The notes under the pieces: model-generated | Database searches by the model: none | What the model was told of the DNA's origin: nothing | The model's input: the letters and a program-made list of their open reading frames with translations, nothing else | IMG/VR virus record: IMGVR_UViG_3300036886_000103 | Coordinates: 1-41,398 of that record | From: a virus | Direction: 5' to 3' (one strand) | Length of the DNA: 41,398 nucleotides | Position numbers and translations under genes: made by a program | Shown: piece after piece, positions 31,254 through 37,943 of the stretch | How the letters are laid out: each line of letters begins with the position of its first letter | How positions within the stretch are numbered: position 1 is the stretch's first letter

Positions 31254-31946
31254 ATGCCCACAGGAGTATATATAAGAACTATTAAAGTACAAAAAGTAGA
31301 AGTTTCTTGTCTTTTTTGTAGTAAGAAGAGAATGGTTTATCAATGTGTATTAAATCAAGGTTTTGGTAAATTTTGCAATCGTTCTTGTTCTGCTAAATTC
31401 TACGTTTCACATCTCCATAACAAAGTCGTTTGGGAAAAAATAAGTAAAGCTAAAATGGGCGTAAAATTATCTGAATACCATAAAGAGAGAATGAGATTAA
31501 GCAAAAAAATGCATGGAAAAATACCATGGAATAAAGGATTAAAAGCAACAGAAGATAAAAGAATTAAACATTCAACTGATAAGGCTCATGAAGCAATAAG
31601 AGGTACTATTGCTTGGAACAAAGGAGTTAAAATGCCTCAAATTAGTGGCGAAAAAAGCCATCTTTGGAAAGGTGGAATAACCTCAGAAAGACAAAAAATA
31701 TATCACTCTATAGAATATAAACTTTGGAGAGAGGCAGTATTTATAAGAGATAATTATACTTGTGTTAAATGTTTATCAAGAGGTGGAAAACTTCAAGCCG
31801 ATCATATTAAACCATCGGCATATTTTCCTGAATTAAAATTCGCCATAGATAACGGCCAAACATTATGTAAAGATTGTCATTACTTAAAGACTTGGAGAGT
31901 AGATATTTTATTTAGATATCCAAATTATAAATTTCAACAACAGTAA
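31254..31946 (+). CDS. HNH homing endonuclease with NUMOD-type repeats
   Basis: 230 aa. N-terminal zinc-finger-like CLFC...CNRSC; a DNA-binding region with NUMOD3-type motifs (KIPWNKGLK, TIAWNKGVK, SHLWKGG); and a C-terminal HNH nuclease (CVKCLSRGGKLQADHIKP, then NGQTLCKDCH). These free-standing enzymes nick DNA and promote their own spread between related phages. Higher A/T than its neighbours and insertion between structural and lysis genes suggest a recent arrival. Confidence 0.9.
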   Translation: MPTGVYIRTIKVQKVEVSCLFCSKKRMVYQCVLNQGFGKFCNRSCSAKFYVSHLHNKVVWEKISKAKMGVKLSEYHKERMRLSKKMHGKIPWNKGLKATEDKRIKHSTDKAHEAIRGTIAWNKGVKMPQISGEKSHLWKGGITSERQKIYHSIEYKLWREAVFIRDNYTCVKCLSRGGKLQADHIKPSAYFPELKFAIDNGQTLCKDCHYLKTWRVDILFRYPNYKFQQQ

Positions 31947-31947
31947 T

Positions 31948-32766
31948 ATGGCTACCATCGTAGGGAACGATATTTCAGAATTTCAGAACAACACTAATTG
32001 GGACACTTACAAGAACAATACCAATTTCGTAATTATTCGTGCTACAGTCGGTACAGCTCGAGTGGACAAAAACTTCGTTTCCAATAGAACAGAAGCTCGT
32101 GCTCGTGGTATTCCTTTAGGTTTTTATCACTACGCTTATCCTCAATACAACACACCTGAAGCAGAAGCTGATTATGTACGAAGCGTAATGGGCGACATCA
32201 GAGATGGAGAACTTATTGCTTTAGACTATGAAGAAAGTTGGAGCGGAAACGTGGTTGACTTTTGTAAACGCTTTTTAGACAAACTCTCATCATCACTCAA
32301 CGGGTATAAACCTTTAATATACTTAAATCAATCGTTAATTAAAGGATATGACTGGACGCCGGTAGTAAATGGCGGATATGGTCTTTGGGTAGCCGCTTAT
32401 ACTTATGATCCAAATAAAAACAACTTTGTTACAGGGGCTTGGAAGTTTGCCGCTATGCAACAATGGACGTCAAGTCAGCAAGTACCAGGACTAGTTGGAA
32501 ACGTAGATGGTGACGTCTTTTTTGGCGATGTAGCAACTTTTAAGAAATATGGTTATCATTCACCAGTTGTAGTACCGCCGGACGACCCATGTGCCAATGT
32601 TAAACAGCAATTAGACGTTGCTAATCAAGGCTTGGCAAAAGCTAAAGCTGACTTGGTGGCTCTCCAAACTTTAACGACAAAGCAATTAGCAGACAAAGAT
32701 AAGCTCTGCTTACAAAAAATATCAGACATGAAACAGAAAATAACAACTTATGTCAACGGTCTATGA
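31948..32766 (+). CDS. GH25 lysozyme endolysin
   Basis: 272 aa. Glycoside hydrolase family 25 features: NDISEFQNN near the start (Asp8), GFYHYAYP (58-65), LIALDYEES with the catalytic D-x-E (Asp93, Glu95), and AAMQQWTSSQ near the end of the barrel (about 200). It cleaves the glycan backbone of peptidoglycan. The last 55 residues form a coiled coil/linker (QQLDVANQGLAKAKADLVAL) that may mediate oligomerisation or cell-wall binding. First gene of the lysis cassette, coupled to the HNH gene by TAATATG. Confidence 0.92.
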   Translation: MATIVGNDISEFQNNTNWDTYKNNTNFVIIRATVGTARVDKNFVSNRTEARARGIPLGFYHYAYPQYNTPEAEADYVRSVMGDIRDGELIALDYEESWSGNVVDFCKRFLDKLSSSLNGYKPLIYLNQSLIKGYDWTPVVNGGYGLWVAAYTYDPNKNNFVTGAWKFAAMQQWTSSQQVPGLVGNVDGDVFFGDVATFKKYGYHSPVVVPPDDPCANVKQQLDVANQGLAKAKADLVALQTLTTKQLADKDKLCLQKISDMKQKITTYVNGL

Positions 32767-32902
32767 AAGAATTTACAAAAAGTTGGATAATATAGAACGC
32801 AAAGCCGTTAAAGTCGCTGAAAAAAGGATAAGACATGAGAGGATATAGGAACTCTTAAGAGGTAAAGGTTTCTTTGAGCGAGTTAGACTATTAATGAAAT
32901 AA
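32750..32902 (+). pseudogene. Small basic ORF interrupted by an in-frame TAG
   Basis: From an ATG inside the endolysin 3' end, the frame encodes MSTVYERIYKKLDNIERKAV plus 12 more residues up to TAG at 32846-32848, then continues in the same frame for 17 codons (ELLRGKGFFERVRLLMK) to a TAA that forms the standard TAATATG junction with the next gene. Continuity of frame, charge pattern and junction argue that this is one gene of about 50 codons disrupted by a nonsense change, an assembly error, or a suppressed amber. Basic amphipathic helices; function unknown. Confidence 0.5.
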
Positions 32903-32903
32903 T

Positions 32904-33344
32904 ATGAGAAATAAAGACAATGCAGTCAATGCAGTCAATGCAGTCAATGCAGTCAATGCGGCTAATGCGGCCGCAGTTTCTTTAGCTAATACAACGGCTC
33001 AAAAAGCTGCTGACCTAGCGTCTATTGCTGTTAAAACAGCTTCTGATTTAGCAGCCAAAACAGCCGATACAACCAGACAAATAACAGAAACAGTAGCAAT
33101 AGTCAGCAACAATGTTGAGTGGATGAAAAAATCACTTGAAGGTATTGAACTCAGTCTTTCAGAAATGAGCAAAGCGTTTGTAACAGGAGCTCAACACGAA
33201 GAAGTTTTAAGAGTACAAAAAGACCACGAGGAAAGGTTGCGGAAAATAGAAGACAATATGTATAAGTGGTTAGGAGTAATTGCAACGATTACTTCTATTT
33301 TAACGATAGGTGGAGGACTTATATTAAAATTATTTACAAAATAA
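32904..33344 (+). CDS. Membrane-anchored coiled-coil lysis protein (XhlA-like)
   Basis: 146 aa. N-terminal NAV/NAA repeats, a long heptad-like Ala/Thr region (QKAADLASIAVKTASDLAAK), a second coiled coil (HEEVLRVQKDHEERLRKIED) and one C-terminal membrane span (WLGVIATITSILTIGGGLIL) with a basic end. This layout matches XhlA/haemolysin-type phage lysis accessories found beside holins and endolysins. Inference by architecture. Confidence 0.6.
   Translation: MRNKDNAVNAVNAVNAVNAANAAAVSLANTTAQKAADLASIAVKTASDLAAKTADTTRQITETVAIVSNNVEWMKKSLEGIELSLSEMSKAFVTGAQHEEVLRVQKDHEERLRKIEDNMYKWLGVIATITSILTIGGGLILKLFTK
32919..32972 (+). repeat. 9-bp tandem repeat coding Asn-Ala-Val
   Basis: Four identical AATGCAGTC units (32919-32954) followed by two degenerate ones (AATGCGGCT, AATGCGGCC), encoding NAV x4 and NAA x2. 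Being in-frame 9-mers, slippage changes only the length of the N-terminal coil. Confidence 0.85.
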
Positions 33345-33346
33345 AT

Positions 33347-33427
33347 ATGATATCAATCATCTTGCTACTTCTCGGTTTTCCATTAGGATTTGTTATTTTG
33401 TTTTGGATATTACGAAAATTATTATAA
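33347..33427 (+). CDS. 26-aa single-span membrane peptide
   Basis: Begins two bases after the preceding TAA. Nearly all residues are hydrophobic (MISIILLLLGFPLGFVILFW) with a basic end (ILRKLL). Sits in the lysis cassette between the XhlA-like protein and the holin-like genes; it could be a small holin or lysis modulator. Confidence 0.55.
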   Translation: MISIILLLLGFPLGFVILFWILRKLL

Positions 33428-33457
33428 ATTAACTTAAAAAGGGGTGCTTAATAAAAT

Positions 33458-33655
33458 ATGATTACGATTTCTACAATTTTAATGATAGTGTTGGCAGTTA
33501 TAGTTTTGGTTATTTTGTTTCAGATATTAAATTTAATAGCGGCAAAGTTGGGACTTGACGCAGTATGGGTTAGAATTGGATATTTGATTTTACTTTTGGT
33601 AGCCGTTATTTGGGCATTTGGATTGTTTGGAGTTACACAACCGTTAATTAAATAA
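33458..33655 (+). CDS. Holin-like membrane protein, 65 aa
   Basis: Two membrane spans (residues about 5-29 and 39-60) joined by a short loop AAKLGLDAVWVRIG, and a short C-terminal tail. Size, topology and position after the endolysin fit a small holin. A weak AGGGGTG lies 11 bp upstream of the ATG. Confidence 0.6.
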   Translation: MITISTILMIVLAVIVLVILFQILNLIAAKLGLDAVWVRIGYLILLLVAVIWAFGLFGVTQPLIK

Positions 33656-33656
33656 T

Positions 33657-33908
33657 ATGGAACCACCTATAGTGAAAAGCGAACCTTTTACGCTGAACAA
33701 ATTTGATTGGGCTAAAATATTCAAAGACTCGTTATATTTCTTTCTCGTTCCTTTGGGTTTTTACATTACAGCGGTGTTGGGTGTTATCCAACAACAAGGA
33801 CACTTGATAAGCTTAAAGGATTTTGAGCCATCTAATATTACAATAATTGTGATAGTCGCTTGGCTCTTGAACCAGTTGTTAAGCGTTATTAGAAAATATG
33901 TCGCTTGA
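33657..33908 (+). CDS. Second holin-like membrane protein, 83 aa
   Basis: TAATATG junction. A polar N-terminus (PPIVKSEPFTLNKFDW), a span at about 27-45 (LYFFLVPLGFYITAVLGV), a loop, and a second span at about 60-77 (NITIIVIVAWLLNQLL) with a basic end. Phages often pair a holin with a second small membrane protein; which of the two is the holin cannot be told. Overlaps the next gene by 11 bp. Confidence 0.6.
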   Translation: MEPPIVKSEPFTLNKFDWAKIFKDSLYFFLVPLGFYITAVLGVIQQQGHLISLKDFEPSNITIIVIVAWLLNQLLSVIRKYVA

Positions 33909-34101
33909 AACTCTTAAACCGCCTGAAGACAGAAAGCTTGTTATGGTGGCAAAATGCACCGATTGTAACTGGTATTCATCTTTACCGACCACGACTTTTA
34001 GATTGACTAATGATATGGCATTGTTCAAAGATTATGTCCAAGCACATGAAGAAAGATACGGTCATAAAGTAAATGTTAGCACAGGCCCACCTAACCTATG
34101 A
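33898..34101 (+). CDS. CCHH zinc-finger-like protein, 67 aa
   Basis: Cys20-x2-Cys23 (KCTDCNWYS) and His50-x5-His56 (AHEERYGH) form a classical C2H2-type spacing around a short helix (DMALFKDYVQAHEER). Unusual in a lysis cassette; the WYSSLPTT segment looks like the zinc-finger hairpin. Stop overlaps the next ATG (ATGA). Function unknown. Confidence 0.6.
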   Translation: MSLETLKPPEDRKLVMVAKCTDCNWYSSLPTTTFRLTNDMALFKDYVQAHEERYGHKVNVSTGPPNL

Positions 34102-34259
34102 ACGAGAAACTACGTCCAGAAAGTCAATCGGTTTATAAAATAAAAGATACCGTTCAATCGTGTGATAAGGGTTGTCATAAAGAACGTTCCATAGCCAATT
34201 CTCCAAACCACCTCAAGCATTGGAAAACTATCTTCAAATGGAAACCTAAAACCCCTTAA
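34098..34259 (+). CDS. Small Cys/His protein, 53 aa, last plus-strand gene
   Basis: Coupled to the previous gene by ATGA. Contains SCDKGCHKERS and HLKHWKTIFKWK, so Cys-x3-Cys followed by His-x2-His could again bind zinc, making two consecutive small zinc-finger-like genes. The last 14 bp overlap the 3' end of the convergent minus-strand gene. Confidence 0.5.
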   Translation: MNEKLRPESQSVYKIKDTVQSCDKGCHKERSIANSPNHLKHWKTIFKWKPKTP

Positions 34260-34443
34260 ACTTAAATAGACTCTTTTTATTAGCCTTCCATGTACATTCT
34301 TTTGAACAATATTTCTGATATCGCTTTTGGGCGGTATTCCATTTCATCTTTTTTAATTCTTTGCATATTGAACAGATAGCCATTTGAGGCGGATGAAGTA
34401 GGTCGGCAACAAATCCTTTAATCTTTGGCGGAATTACACGCAT
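34246..34443 (-). CDS. Zinc-finger protein, 65 aa
   Basis: Cys24-x2-Cys27 and Cys46-x3-Cys50 (ICSICKELKKMKW; KYCSKECTWK) form a zinc knuckle of the type found in NUMOD/HNH-associated and phage early proteins. It is the last gene of the leftward block and overlaps the NinG-like gene start region by 26 bp. No catalytic motif. Confidence 0.6.
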   Translation of the reverse strand: MRVIPPKIKGFVADLLHPPQMAICSICKELKKMKWNTAQKRYQKYCSKECTWKANKKSLFKFKGF

Positions 34444-34987
34444 ATTTTTTTATCACTTCTAACGCTTTTAATCTTACCCAAGCGGACGGGGCATCAACTT
34501 TGCTTAATTTGTACAACCTATTATATTCTTCCACCCCATACTTATTGATGACATAATTAGTAAGTATCTCCGGTGAAGGATGAAAACCTTGATCGTGATT
34601 GTAATTGTGATGTTGGCATTGAGTGTGTACATTGCTTTCTTCCCAGCGGGTTAGTTTACGTCCCCGTTTAATAAGATGAGAGGCTTGAAGATAGCTTTTA
34701 CATTTAGGGTCGGGGGTTACACAACGACCATCTCGCCTTTTAATGAAAGTAGCAAAAACATCATCGGCTTTCTTGACAAGTTTAGGAAGTGGTATCATTA
34801 GTACCCTTTTACTCTTAACGGCCTTTCTATGCCCTACTTTCTTGAGCAATTTAGGTGTTTTCTTTATAGTTGAGTTGTATCCGTAATCTTTGAAGTTCCT
34901 AACCGCTTTAACTTTCTTTACTGGCTTCGGGAACCCAATAGGTTTCATTTGGTTTATCAAAGCGTCAGTTAATGGACTGTCTATCAT
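34418..34987 (-). CDS. ninG: NinG/Rap-like recombination nuclease
   Basis: 189 aa. The C-terminal two-thirds match the lambda NinG (Rap) pattern: FIKRRDGRCVTPDPKC (81-96), ASHLIKRGRKLTRWEESNVH (102-121), TQCQHHNYNHDQG (122-134), YVINKYGVEEYNRLYKL. Cys/His/Asn residues here form an HNH-like metal site; lambda Rap resolves Holliday junctions and D-loops. The first 75 residues are a basic extension. It may serve in phage recombination with the early-region proteins at 303-2537. Confidence 0.8.
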   Translation of the reverse strand: MIDSPLTDALINQMKPIGFPKPVKKVKAVRNFKDYGYNSTIKKTPKLLKKVGHRKAVKSKRVLMIPLPKLVKKADDVFATFIKRRDGRCVTPDPKCKSYLQASHLIKRGRKLTRWEESNVHTQCQHHNYNHDQGFHPSPEILTNYVINKYGVEEYNRLYKLSKVDAPSAWVRLKALEVIKKYACNSAKD

Positions 34988-35003
34988 AATTTTTAAGAAC
35001 TAA

Positions 35004-35060
35004 TTGAGAGGGGTAGGATAGGCACTCCAATTACGTTATTCGCCAATAACCCCCTCTCAA
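35004..35060 (-). promoter_or_regulatory. Structured 5' leader of the NinG-like gene
   Basis: On the minus strand a 10-bp perfect stem TTGAGAGGGG/CCCCTCTCAA (35060-35051 with 35013-35004) encloses a second perfect hairpin GTTATT-GGCG-AATAAC (35050-35035) and a 21-nt single-stranded part. It lies in the roughly 90-nt leader between the promoter at 35092 and the ATG at 34987. Could be a cis-regulatory RNA or protein-binding site. Confidence 0.5.
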
Positions 35061-35067
35061 TCAATCC

Positions 35068-35307
35068 TCAAACCCGCAATAATAAAATTATACCAACTAC
35101 TACCAACAATCCTACCATAAAAGACCAGAAGTTATTTCTTAAAAGGGAAAGGGTAAGGCGGAAATAGTTGAGGGGGGTGAAAATATCCCTCGTATTGTAT
35201 ATAGGCGTTGTCCCATTATTCATATAGGGATAGTATTTAACGGTGTTCTCCGCTATAAATTCATTCATAACCTTACTACATTTTTTACAACCACAAACGG
35301 TTATCAT
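35068..35307 (-). CDS. Membrane-anchored Cys-motif protein, 79 aa
   Basis: N-terminal CGCKKC (Cys5, 7, 10) suggests metal or redox chemistry; a middle Tyr/Asn-rich soluble part; C-terminal membrane span at about 58-78 (FWSFMVGLLVVVGIILLL). The N-terminal domain would sit on one face of the membrane. Unrecognised family. Confidence 0.55.
   Translation of the reverse strand: MITVCGCKKCSKVMNEFIAENTVKYYPYMNNGTTPIYNTRDIFTPLNYFRLTLSLLRNNFWSFMVGLLVVVGIILLLRV
35087..35095 (-). promoter_or_regulatory. Extended -10 promoter before the structured leader
   Basis: Minus strand TGG-TATAAT with the hexamer at 35092-35087, inside the 3' end of the 35307 gene; predicted start about 35080. No -35. Confidence 0.5.
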
Positions 35308-35314
35308 ATATTTT

Positions 35315-35407
35315 TTATCTTCTAAATTTTTCTTTCCATTTCATTTGTAACCATATACCGCTTATTACCGCTAAAATAATCCAAATTATTTTAAAGAATA
35401 TGTTCAT
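35315..35407 (-). CDS. 30-aa single-span membrane peptide
   Basis: Follows the XRE gene by 4 bp. MNIFFKIIWIILAVISGIWL forms one membrane span, with a basic tail (QMKWKEKFRR) predicted cytoplasmic. One of at least five such peptides interspersed through the leftward block. Confidence 0.55.
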   Translation of the reverse strand: MNIFFKIIWIILAVISGIWLQMKWKEKFRR

Positions 35408-35411
35408 AATA

Positions 35412-35684
35412 TTATTTAGAACTTAACTTTGGAACTTTTAACTGGGTATTTATAAATATTTGTAAATCTGAAAGGCATTGATTATAACCATAATTTATAT
35501 AATTGCTTATATCTGGCTGTTCCTCTAAATCAATAATAAGTTCTATCACTTTATAAGGAGCTTCTGACTTTCCGCTTTCCCAACCTGATACCGCTACATG
35601 AGATACTCCAAATCGTTTACCAAATTGTTCTTGGCTTTCATGTAAGGACATTCTTAAAATTTTTATCTTTTCTGGTATTGACAT
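35412..35684 (-). CDS. XRE-family helix-turn-helix regulator
   Basis: 90 aa. The N-terminal 60 residues are a Cro/CI-type HTH: KIKILRMSLHESQEQFGKRF, GVSHVAVSGWESGKSEAPYK. The C-terminal part (IDLEEQPDISNYINYGYNQ) may dimerise. Only clear HTH repressor of the window; with the RHH protein it probably sets early/late timing. Immediately upstream is a 31-bp sequence repeated elsewhere in the block. Confidence 0.88.
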   Translation of the reverse strand: MSIPEKIKILRMSLHESQEQFGKRFGVSHVAVSGWESGKSEAPYKVIELIIDLEEQPDISNYINYGYNQCLSDLQIFINTQLKVPKLSSK

Positions 35685-35715
35685 ATTATCTTAAGCTCCT
35701 AAATTAACTAATAAT
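35685..35715 (-). repeat. 31-bp direct repeat, copy 1
   Basis: An identical 31-bp sequence (minus strand beginning ATTATTAGTTAATTTAGGAG) occurs here, ending at the XRE start codon, and at 37038-37068. It contains a GGAG that could be a weak ribosome-binding site and a TTAGTTAA element. Confidence 0.8.
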
Positions 35716-35745
35716 CCTCTGACATTTAAGTCAAAGGGCTAAAAA

Positions 35746-36054
35746 CTAAATCTCCACATTATAAACTCCTGATTTCAAACTATAATCTGCGGTGTTTTGT
35801 TTTGCTGACATTGAAATTCCACCTGCTTGATTAGTAGCCGAATAATACCAAGGATAAACTGGACGAGTTGGATAAACTGGATATTCTCTTATAATATAAG
35901 GACTATTCCAATTATTTATCGTTGTATGTGTTTCCAGCGTAAATTCTTTCCAATCCTCTGGTAATAACTTCTTAAGAGTAGCTATTAACTTTGAAACCTT
36001 AATATTTTCTTCAATCTTTACCGTCTTATTTGTTGTATCTAATTGTATTTTCAT
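35746..36054 (-). CDS. Conserved phage hypothetical, 102 aa
   Basis: N-terminus MKIQLDTTNKTVKIEENIKV plus SKLIATLKKLLPEDWKEF is a pattern I remember from many phage early proteins (strand-strand-helix), followed by a Tyr/Pro-rich middle (PVYPTRPVYPWYYS) and a Gly/Ser tail. Function unknown. Confidence 0.6.
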   Translation of the reverse strand: MKIQLDTTNKTVKIEENIKVSKLIATLKKLLPEDWKEFTLETHTTINNWNSPYIIREYPVYPTRPVYPWYYSATNQAGGISMSAKQNTADYSLKSGVYNVEI

Positions 36055-36057
36055 TTG

Positions 36058-36099
36058 TTATTTCACCCCCTTCAAAAAACTTTTTATACTGGCTCTCAT
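36058..36099 (-). pseudogene. Remnant of a duplicated C-terminus
   Basis: The ATG overlaps the upstream TGA (ATGA) and 13 codons (MRASIKSFLKGVK) match the end of the 37940-38362 protein (DQMRASIKNYKKGL). In that gene the same DNA is read in frame; here the upstream gene enters one frame off and stops. Looks like a recombination scar, though it may still be translated. Confidence 0.35.
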
Positions 36100-36518
36100 T
36101 TGGTCAACAATCCTTCTTTTAACTTTTTAATATCTTTGGCGGGAATTTCTAAAGTAATTGTATAGGTTTTGTCTAATTTTTCAGTTGCCGTTGTCTGATA
36201 TTTACAAACTAATTTATGAAAAAATTGTTCTAATTCCATTCTAATTGTTTGAGCGATTACAGATTTTATAAATTTCTTTACTCCGACTGGGTTTGTAACC
36301 CACGGAAAACCCTGATTATTATTTTCTAATACGAATTTTTTTGTAAATTCTAATTCCCAATTTTCGTGTTTTTCTATTTTATTTTCTTTTAATTTTTTCA
36401 TATACTTTTTATGGTCGTGTCTTTTATTACAGATTTTACAATAGGGCGGAATATCAGTCGGTCCTAAATCAATCGTTTCATTATAGTTAATTGGTTTTCC
36501 TTCTTTTAATGGTTTCAT
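36096..36518 (-). CDS. Hypothetical CxxC protein, 140 aa (paralogue of 37940-38362)
   Basis: Contains CKICNKRHDH (zinc-knuckle-like), then NWELEFTKKFVLENNNQG and a helical C-terminus (ETIRMELEQFF-type). Shares the order CxxC - W..(E/D)F.K.F...N - helix with the 37940 protein, so the two are probably duplicates. Unknown function. Confidence 0.55.
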   Translation of the reverse strand: MKPLKEGKPINYNETIDLGPTDIPPYCKICNKRHDHKKYMKKLKENKIEKHENWELEFTKKFVLENNNQGFPWVTNPVGVKKFIKSVIAQTIRMELEQFFHKLVCKYQTTATEKLDKTYTITLEIPAKDIKKLKEGLLTK

Positions 36519-36520
36519 AT

Positions 36521-36700
36521 TTATATAATTTCTTTTTCTTTCTTCGGCAACTTCCCTTCCAGCTCCTCAATTAAAGATAGGATTTGTTGGGTGTAGAATT
36601 TCTTAATATTTAATTCCCCGAATGTCTTATCTCCTTGTCCAACAAGAAACTGTCCAAACTTCTTATCAAACTTTTTATTTATTTCTTCTATTGTTTTCAT
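36521..36700 (-). CDS. Small hypothetical, 59 aa (paralogue of 38468-38743)
   Basis: Follows the coding pattern MKTIEEINKKFDKKFGQF, then a segment FYTQQILSLIEELEGK that is identical to one in the 38468 protein. At DNA level this portion is also nearly identical. TAA two bases before the next ATG. Function unknown. Confidence 0.55.
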   Translation of the reverse strand: MKTIEEINKKFDKKFGQFLVGQGDKTFGELNIKKFYTQQILSLIEELEGKLPKKEKEII

Positions 36701-36702
36701 AT

Positions 36703-36828
36703 TTATTTTCTAAAACTTAATGCTAATATCATTGTTGGAAGAATTACAAACCAATATTGCCAACTAAACCAATGAAACCCAACTATTCCCATTGATATAC
36801 CTAACCAAAAACCAAAAAGATATTTCAT
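36703..36828 (-). CDS. 41-aa membrane peptide
   Basis: Starts by ATGA overlap with the preceding gene. Aromatic and hydrophobic (FGFWLGISMGIVGFHWFSW; FVILPTMILAL) with a basic end (SFRK): one or two tight membrane spans. Part of the series of small membrane peptides in this block. Confidence 0.55.
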   Translation of the reverse strand: MKYLFGFWLGISMGIVGFHWFSWQYWFVILPTMILALSFRK

Positions 36829-37007
36829 ATTATTTCTTGTATATAATTATTGTTTAACCAAAACATAAAACCATCAAGAGTTATTTCTTGATGACCGCCA
36901 TAGCGACTTGCTCGTTCATTCCATTCGTTAAGTTCTTTTTTATATTCTTGATATAAAATTAAAATTTCTTTTCTTATATTTATTTCTTTTATCTTTGATA
37001 TTGACAT
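36825..37007 (-). CDS. Small hypothetical, 60 aa
   Basis: Begins MSISKIKEINIRKEILILYQ; the first ten residues and 36 bp of DNA around the start codon are repeated at the 38743 start. Rest is helical with a Trp-containing tail. Possibly a domain-swapped relative of the 38468 protein. Unknown. Confidence 0.5.
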   Translation of the reverse strand: MSISKIKEINIRKEILILYQEYKKELNEWNERASRYGGHQEITLDGFMFWLNNNYIQEII

Positions 37008-37013
37008 ATTTAT
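36978..37013 (-). repeat. 36-bp direct repeat spanning a start codon (second copy 38714-38749)
   Basis: Identical 36-bp sequence covers the first nine codons and the upstream ATAAAT of both the 37007 and 38743 genes, evidence of segmental duplication or recombination at gene starts. Confidence 0.8.
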
Positions 37014-37037
37014 ATCTATACTAACTATTAAGAACTT

Positions 37038-37068
37038 ATTATCTTAAGCTCCTAAATTAACTAATAAT
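37038..37068 (-). repeat. 31-bp direct repeat, copy 2
   Basis: Identical to 35685-35715; here it lies between the stop of the methyltransferase-like gene (37069) and the 37007 start. Confidence 0.8.
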
Positions 37069-37623
37069 TTATAACCATTCTATTTGCGGTTTTCCTTTAT
37101 AACCAATTTCCCATACAAACCAAGCAAAAGCCATTGTGCTATTCCAAGGTTTTCCATTCTCATCTAAAGGCGAACCATTACGAAGCGGGTTTTGCCTTGC
37201 TTTGAAAACATAAACAGTTTGGAGTGGACTATTTTCCATAAAAGTTGCCCTCTTTTTTCCTTCAAGGGCTTGTAATTTTCCAAAAAGTATAACCTTTTTC
37301 TCTACCATTGATAAAGCATGCTCAGCAAATTCTTGAAATAAATTAAAAGGCGGATTTGTAATAATTGTTGCCACAGGTAAATGTGAAGTTAAAAAATTAC
37401 TTGATTTCTTATTAGGACCGTATCCTCTATAAACCAAATCACTTGCGATACAACCCTTAATAAGTTTTGCTATCGCACCATCTCCACAAGCAGGTTCCCA
37501 ACAAGGATAAATAATTTCTTCAACTGCTAAAATAGCCTTTGTACTTTCGGTAGGAGTAGCATAAAAATCATTATCAACCCTATCTCTTATTACACTCATT
37601 CCCGCTATTGAATGTCCTTTCAT
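37069..37623 (-). CDS. Adenine-specific DNA methyltransferase-like protein
   Basis: 184 aa. SAM-binding motif I EPACGDGAIA (43-52) and catalytic motif IV NPPF (90-93) mark an N6-adenine methyltransferase. FYATPTESTKAIL (20-32) is a usual phage-MTase N-terminus. No separate target-recognition domain is visible and no cognate nuclease is seen, so it is an orphan enzyme, perhaps protecting phage DNA from host restriction or marking it. Confidence 0.8.
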   Translation of the reverse strand: MKGHSIAGMSVIRDRVDNDFYATPTESTKAILAVEEIIYPCWEPACGDGAIAKLIKGCIASDLVYRGYGPNKKSSNFLTSHLPVATIITNPPFNLFQEFAEHALSMVEKKVILFGKLQALEGKKRATFMENSPLQTVYVFKARQNPLRNGSPLDENGKPWNSTMAFAWFVWEIGYKGKPQIEWL

Positions 37624-37641
37624 AGTTTCTTCAAATAACTT

Positions 37642-37854
37642 TTAATTATTCAAATCCATTGTTTTGGTATAACAACCTCTACAAACTATTTTGCCATCTC
37701 TTCTTTCTTCCATTTCTTCAGGGGAAAAGTCCGCTTTACAAACTTCACATCTTCTATCTCCGACCTCAAAACCGCAACGGCTACAATTATTTCCACAATC
37801 ATCATCAGGATTAACTCCCTGTAAAGGTCTAAAACAATCGCAAGATATGTCCAT
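37642..37854 (-). CDS. Multi-zinc-knuckle protein, 70 aa
   Basis: Start chosen at 37854, two bases after the TAA of the membrane peptide; a longer frame from 37911 reads through that peptide. Nine cysteines: C5, C7, C20, C24, C27, C36, C39, C58, C61, giving at least two CxxC-CxxC pairs (CSRCGFEVGDRRCEVC; CRGC) as in rubredoxin-like zinc ribbons. Likely binds zinc; partner unknown. Confidence 0.6.
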   Translation of the reverse strand: MDISCDCFRPLQGVNPDDDCGNNCSRCGFEVGDRRCEVCKADFSPEEMEERRDGKIVCRGCYTKTMDLNN

Positions 37855-37856
37855 AT

Positions 37857-37943
37857 TTATTTTATTAAAATTGTAACTAAAATCGCTATCAATAACCCCC
37901 ACGTAATCCAAAAACCCATTTCTATTGAAAAATGTATTTTCAT
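37857..37943 (-). CDS. 28-aa single-span membrane peptide
   Basis: Overlaps the preceding stop as ATGA and ends two bases before the next start. MKIHFSIEMGFWITWGLLIA plus ILVTILIK is one membrane span. Confidence 0.55.
   Translation of the reverse strand: MKIHFSIEMGFWITWGLLIAILVTILIK

Noticed and set aside
3434-32848. Alternative genetic code with TAG read as an amino acid
   Set aside because: TAG serves as a normal stop for the large terminase gene (8883-8885), the 3257 gene and the 38468 gene; a single in-frame TAG at 32846 is not enough.
34246-34275. Bidirectional terminator between the converging blocks
   Set aside because: A T-run is present at 34270-34275 but no stable stem could be drawn on either strand; the converging genes overlap.
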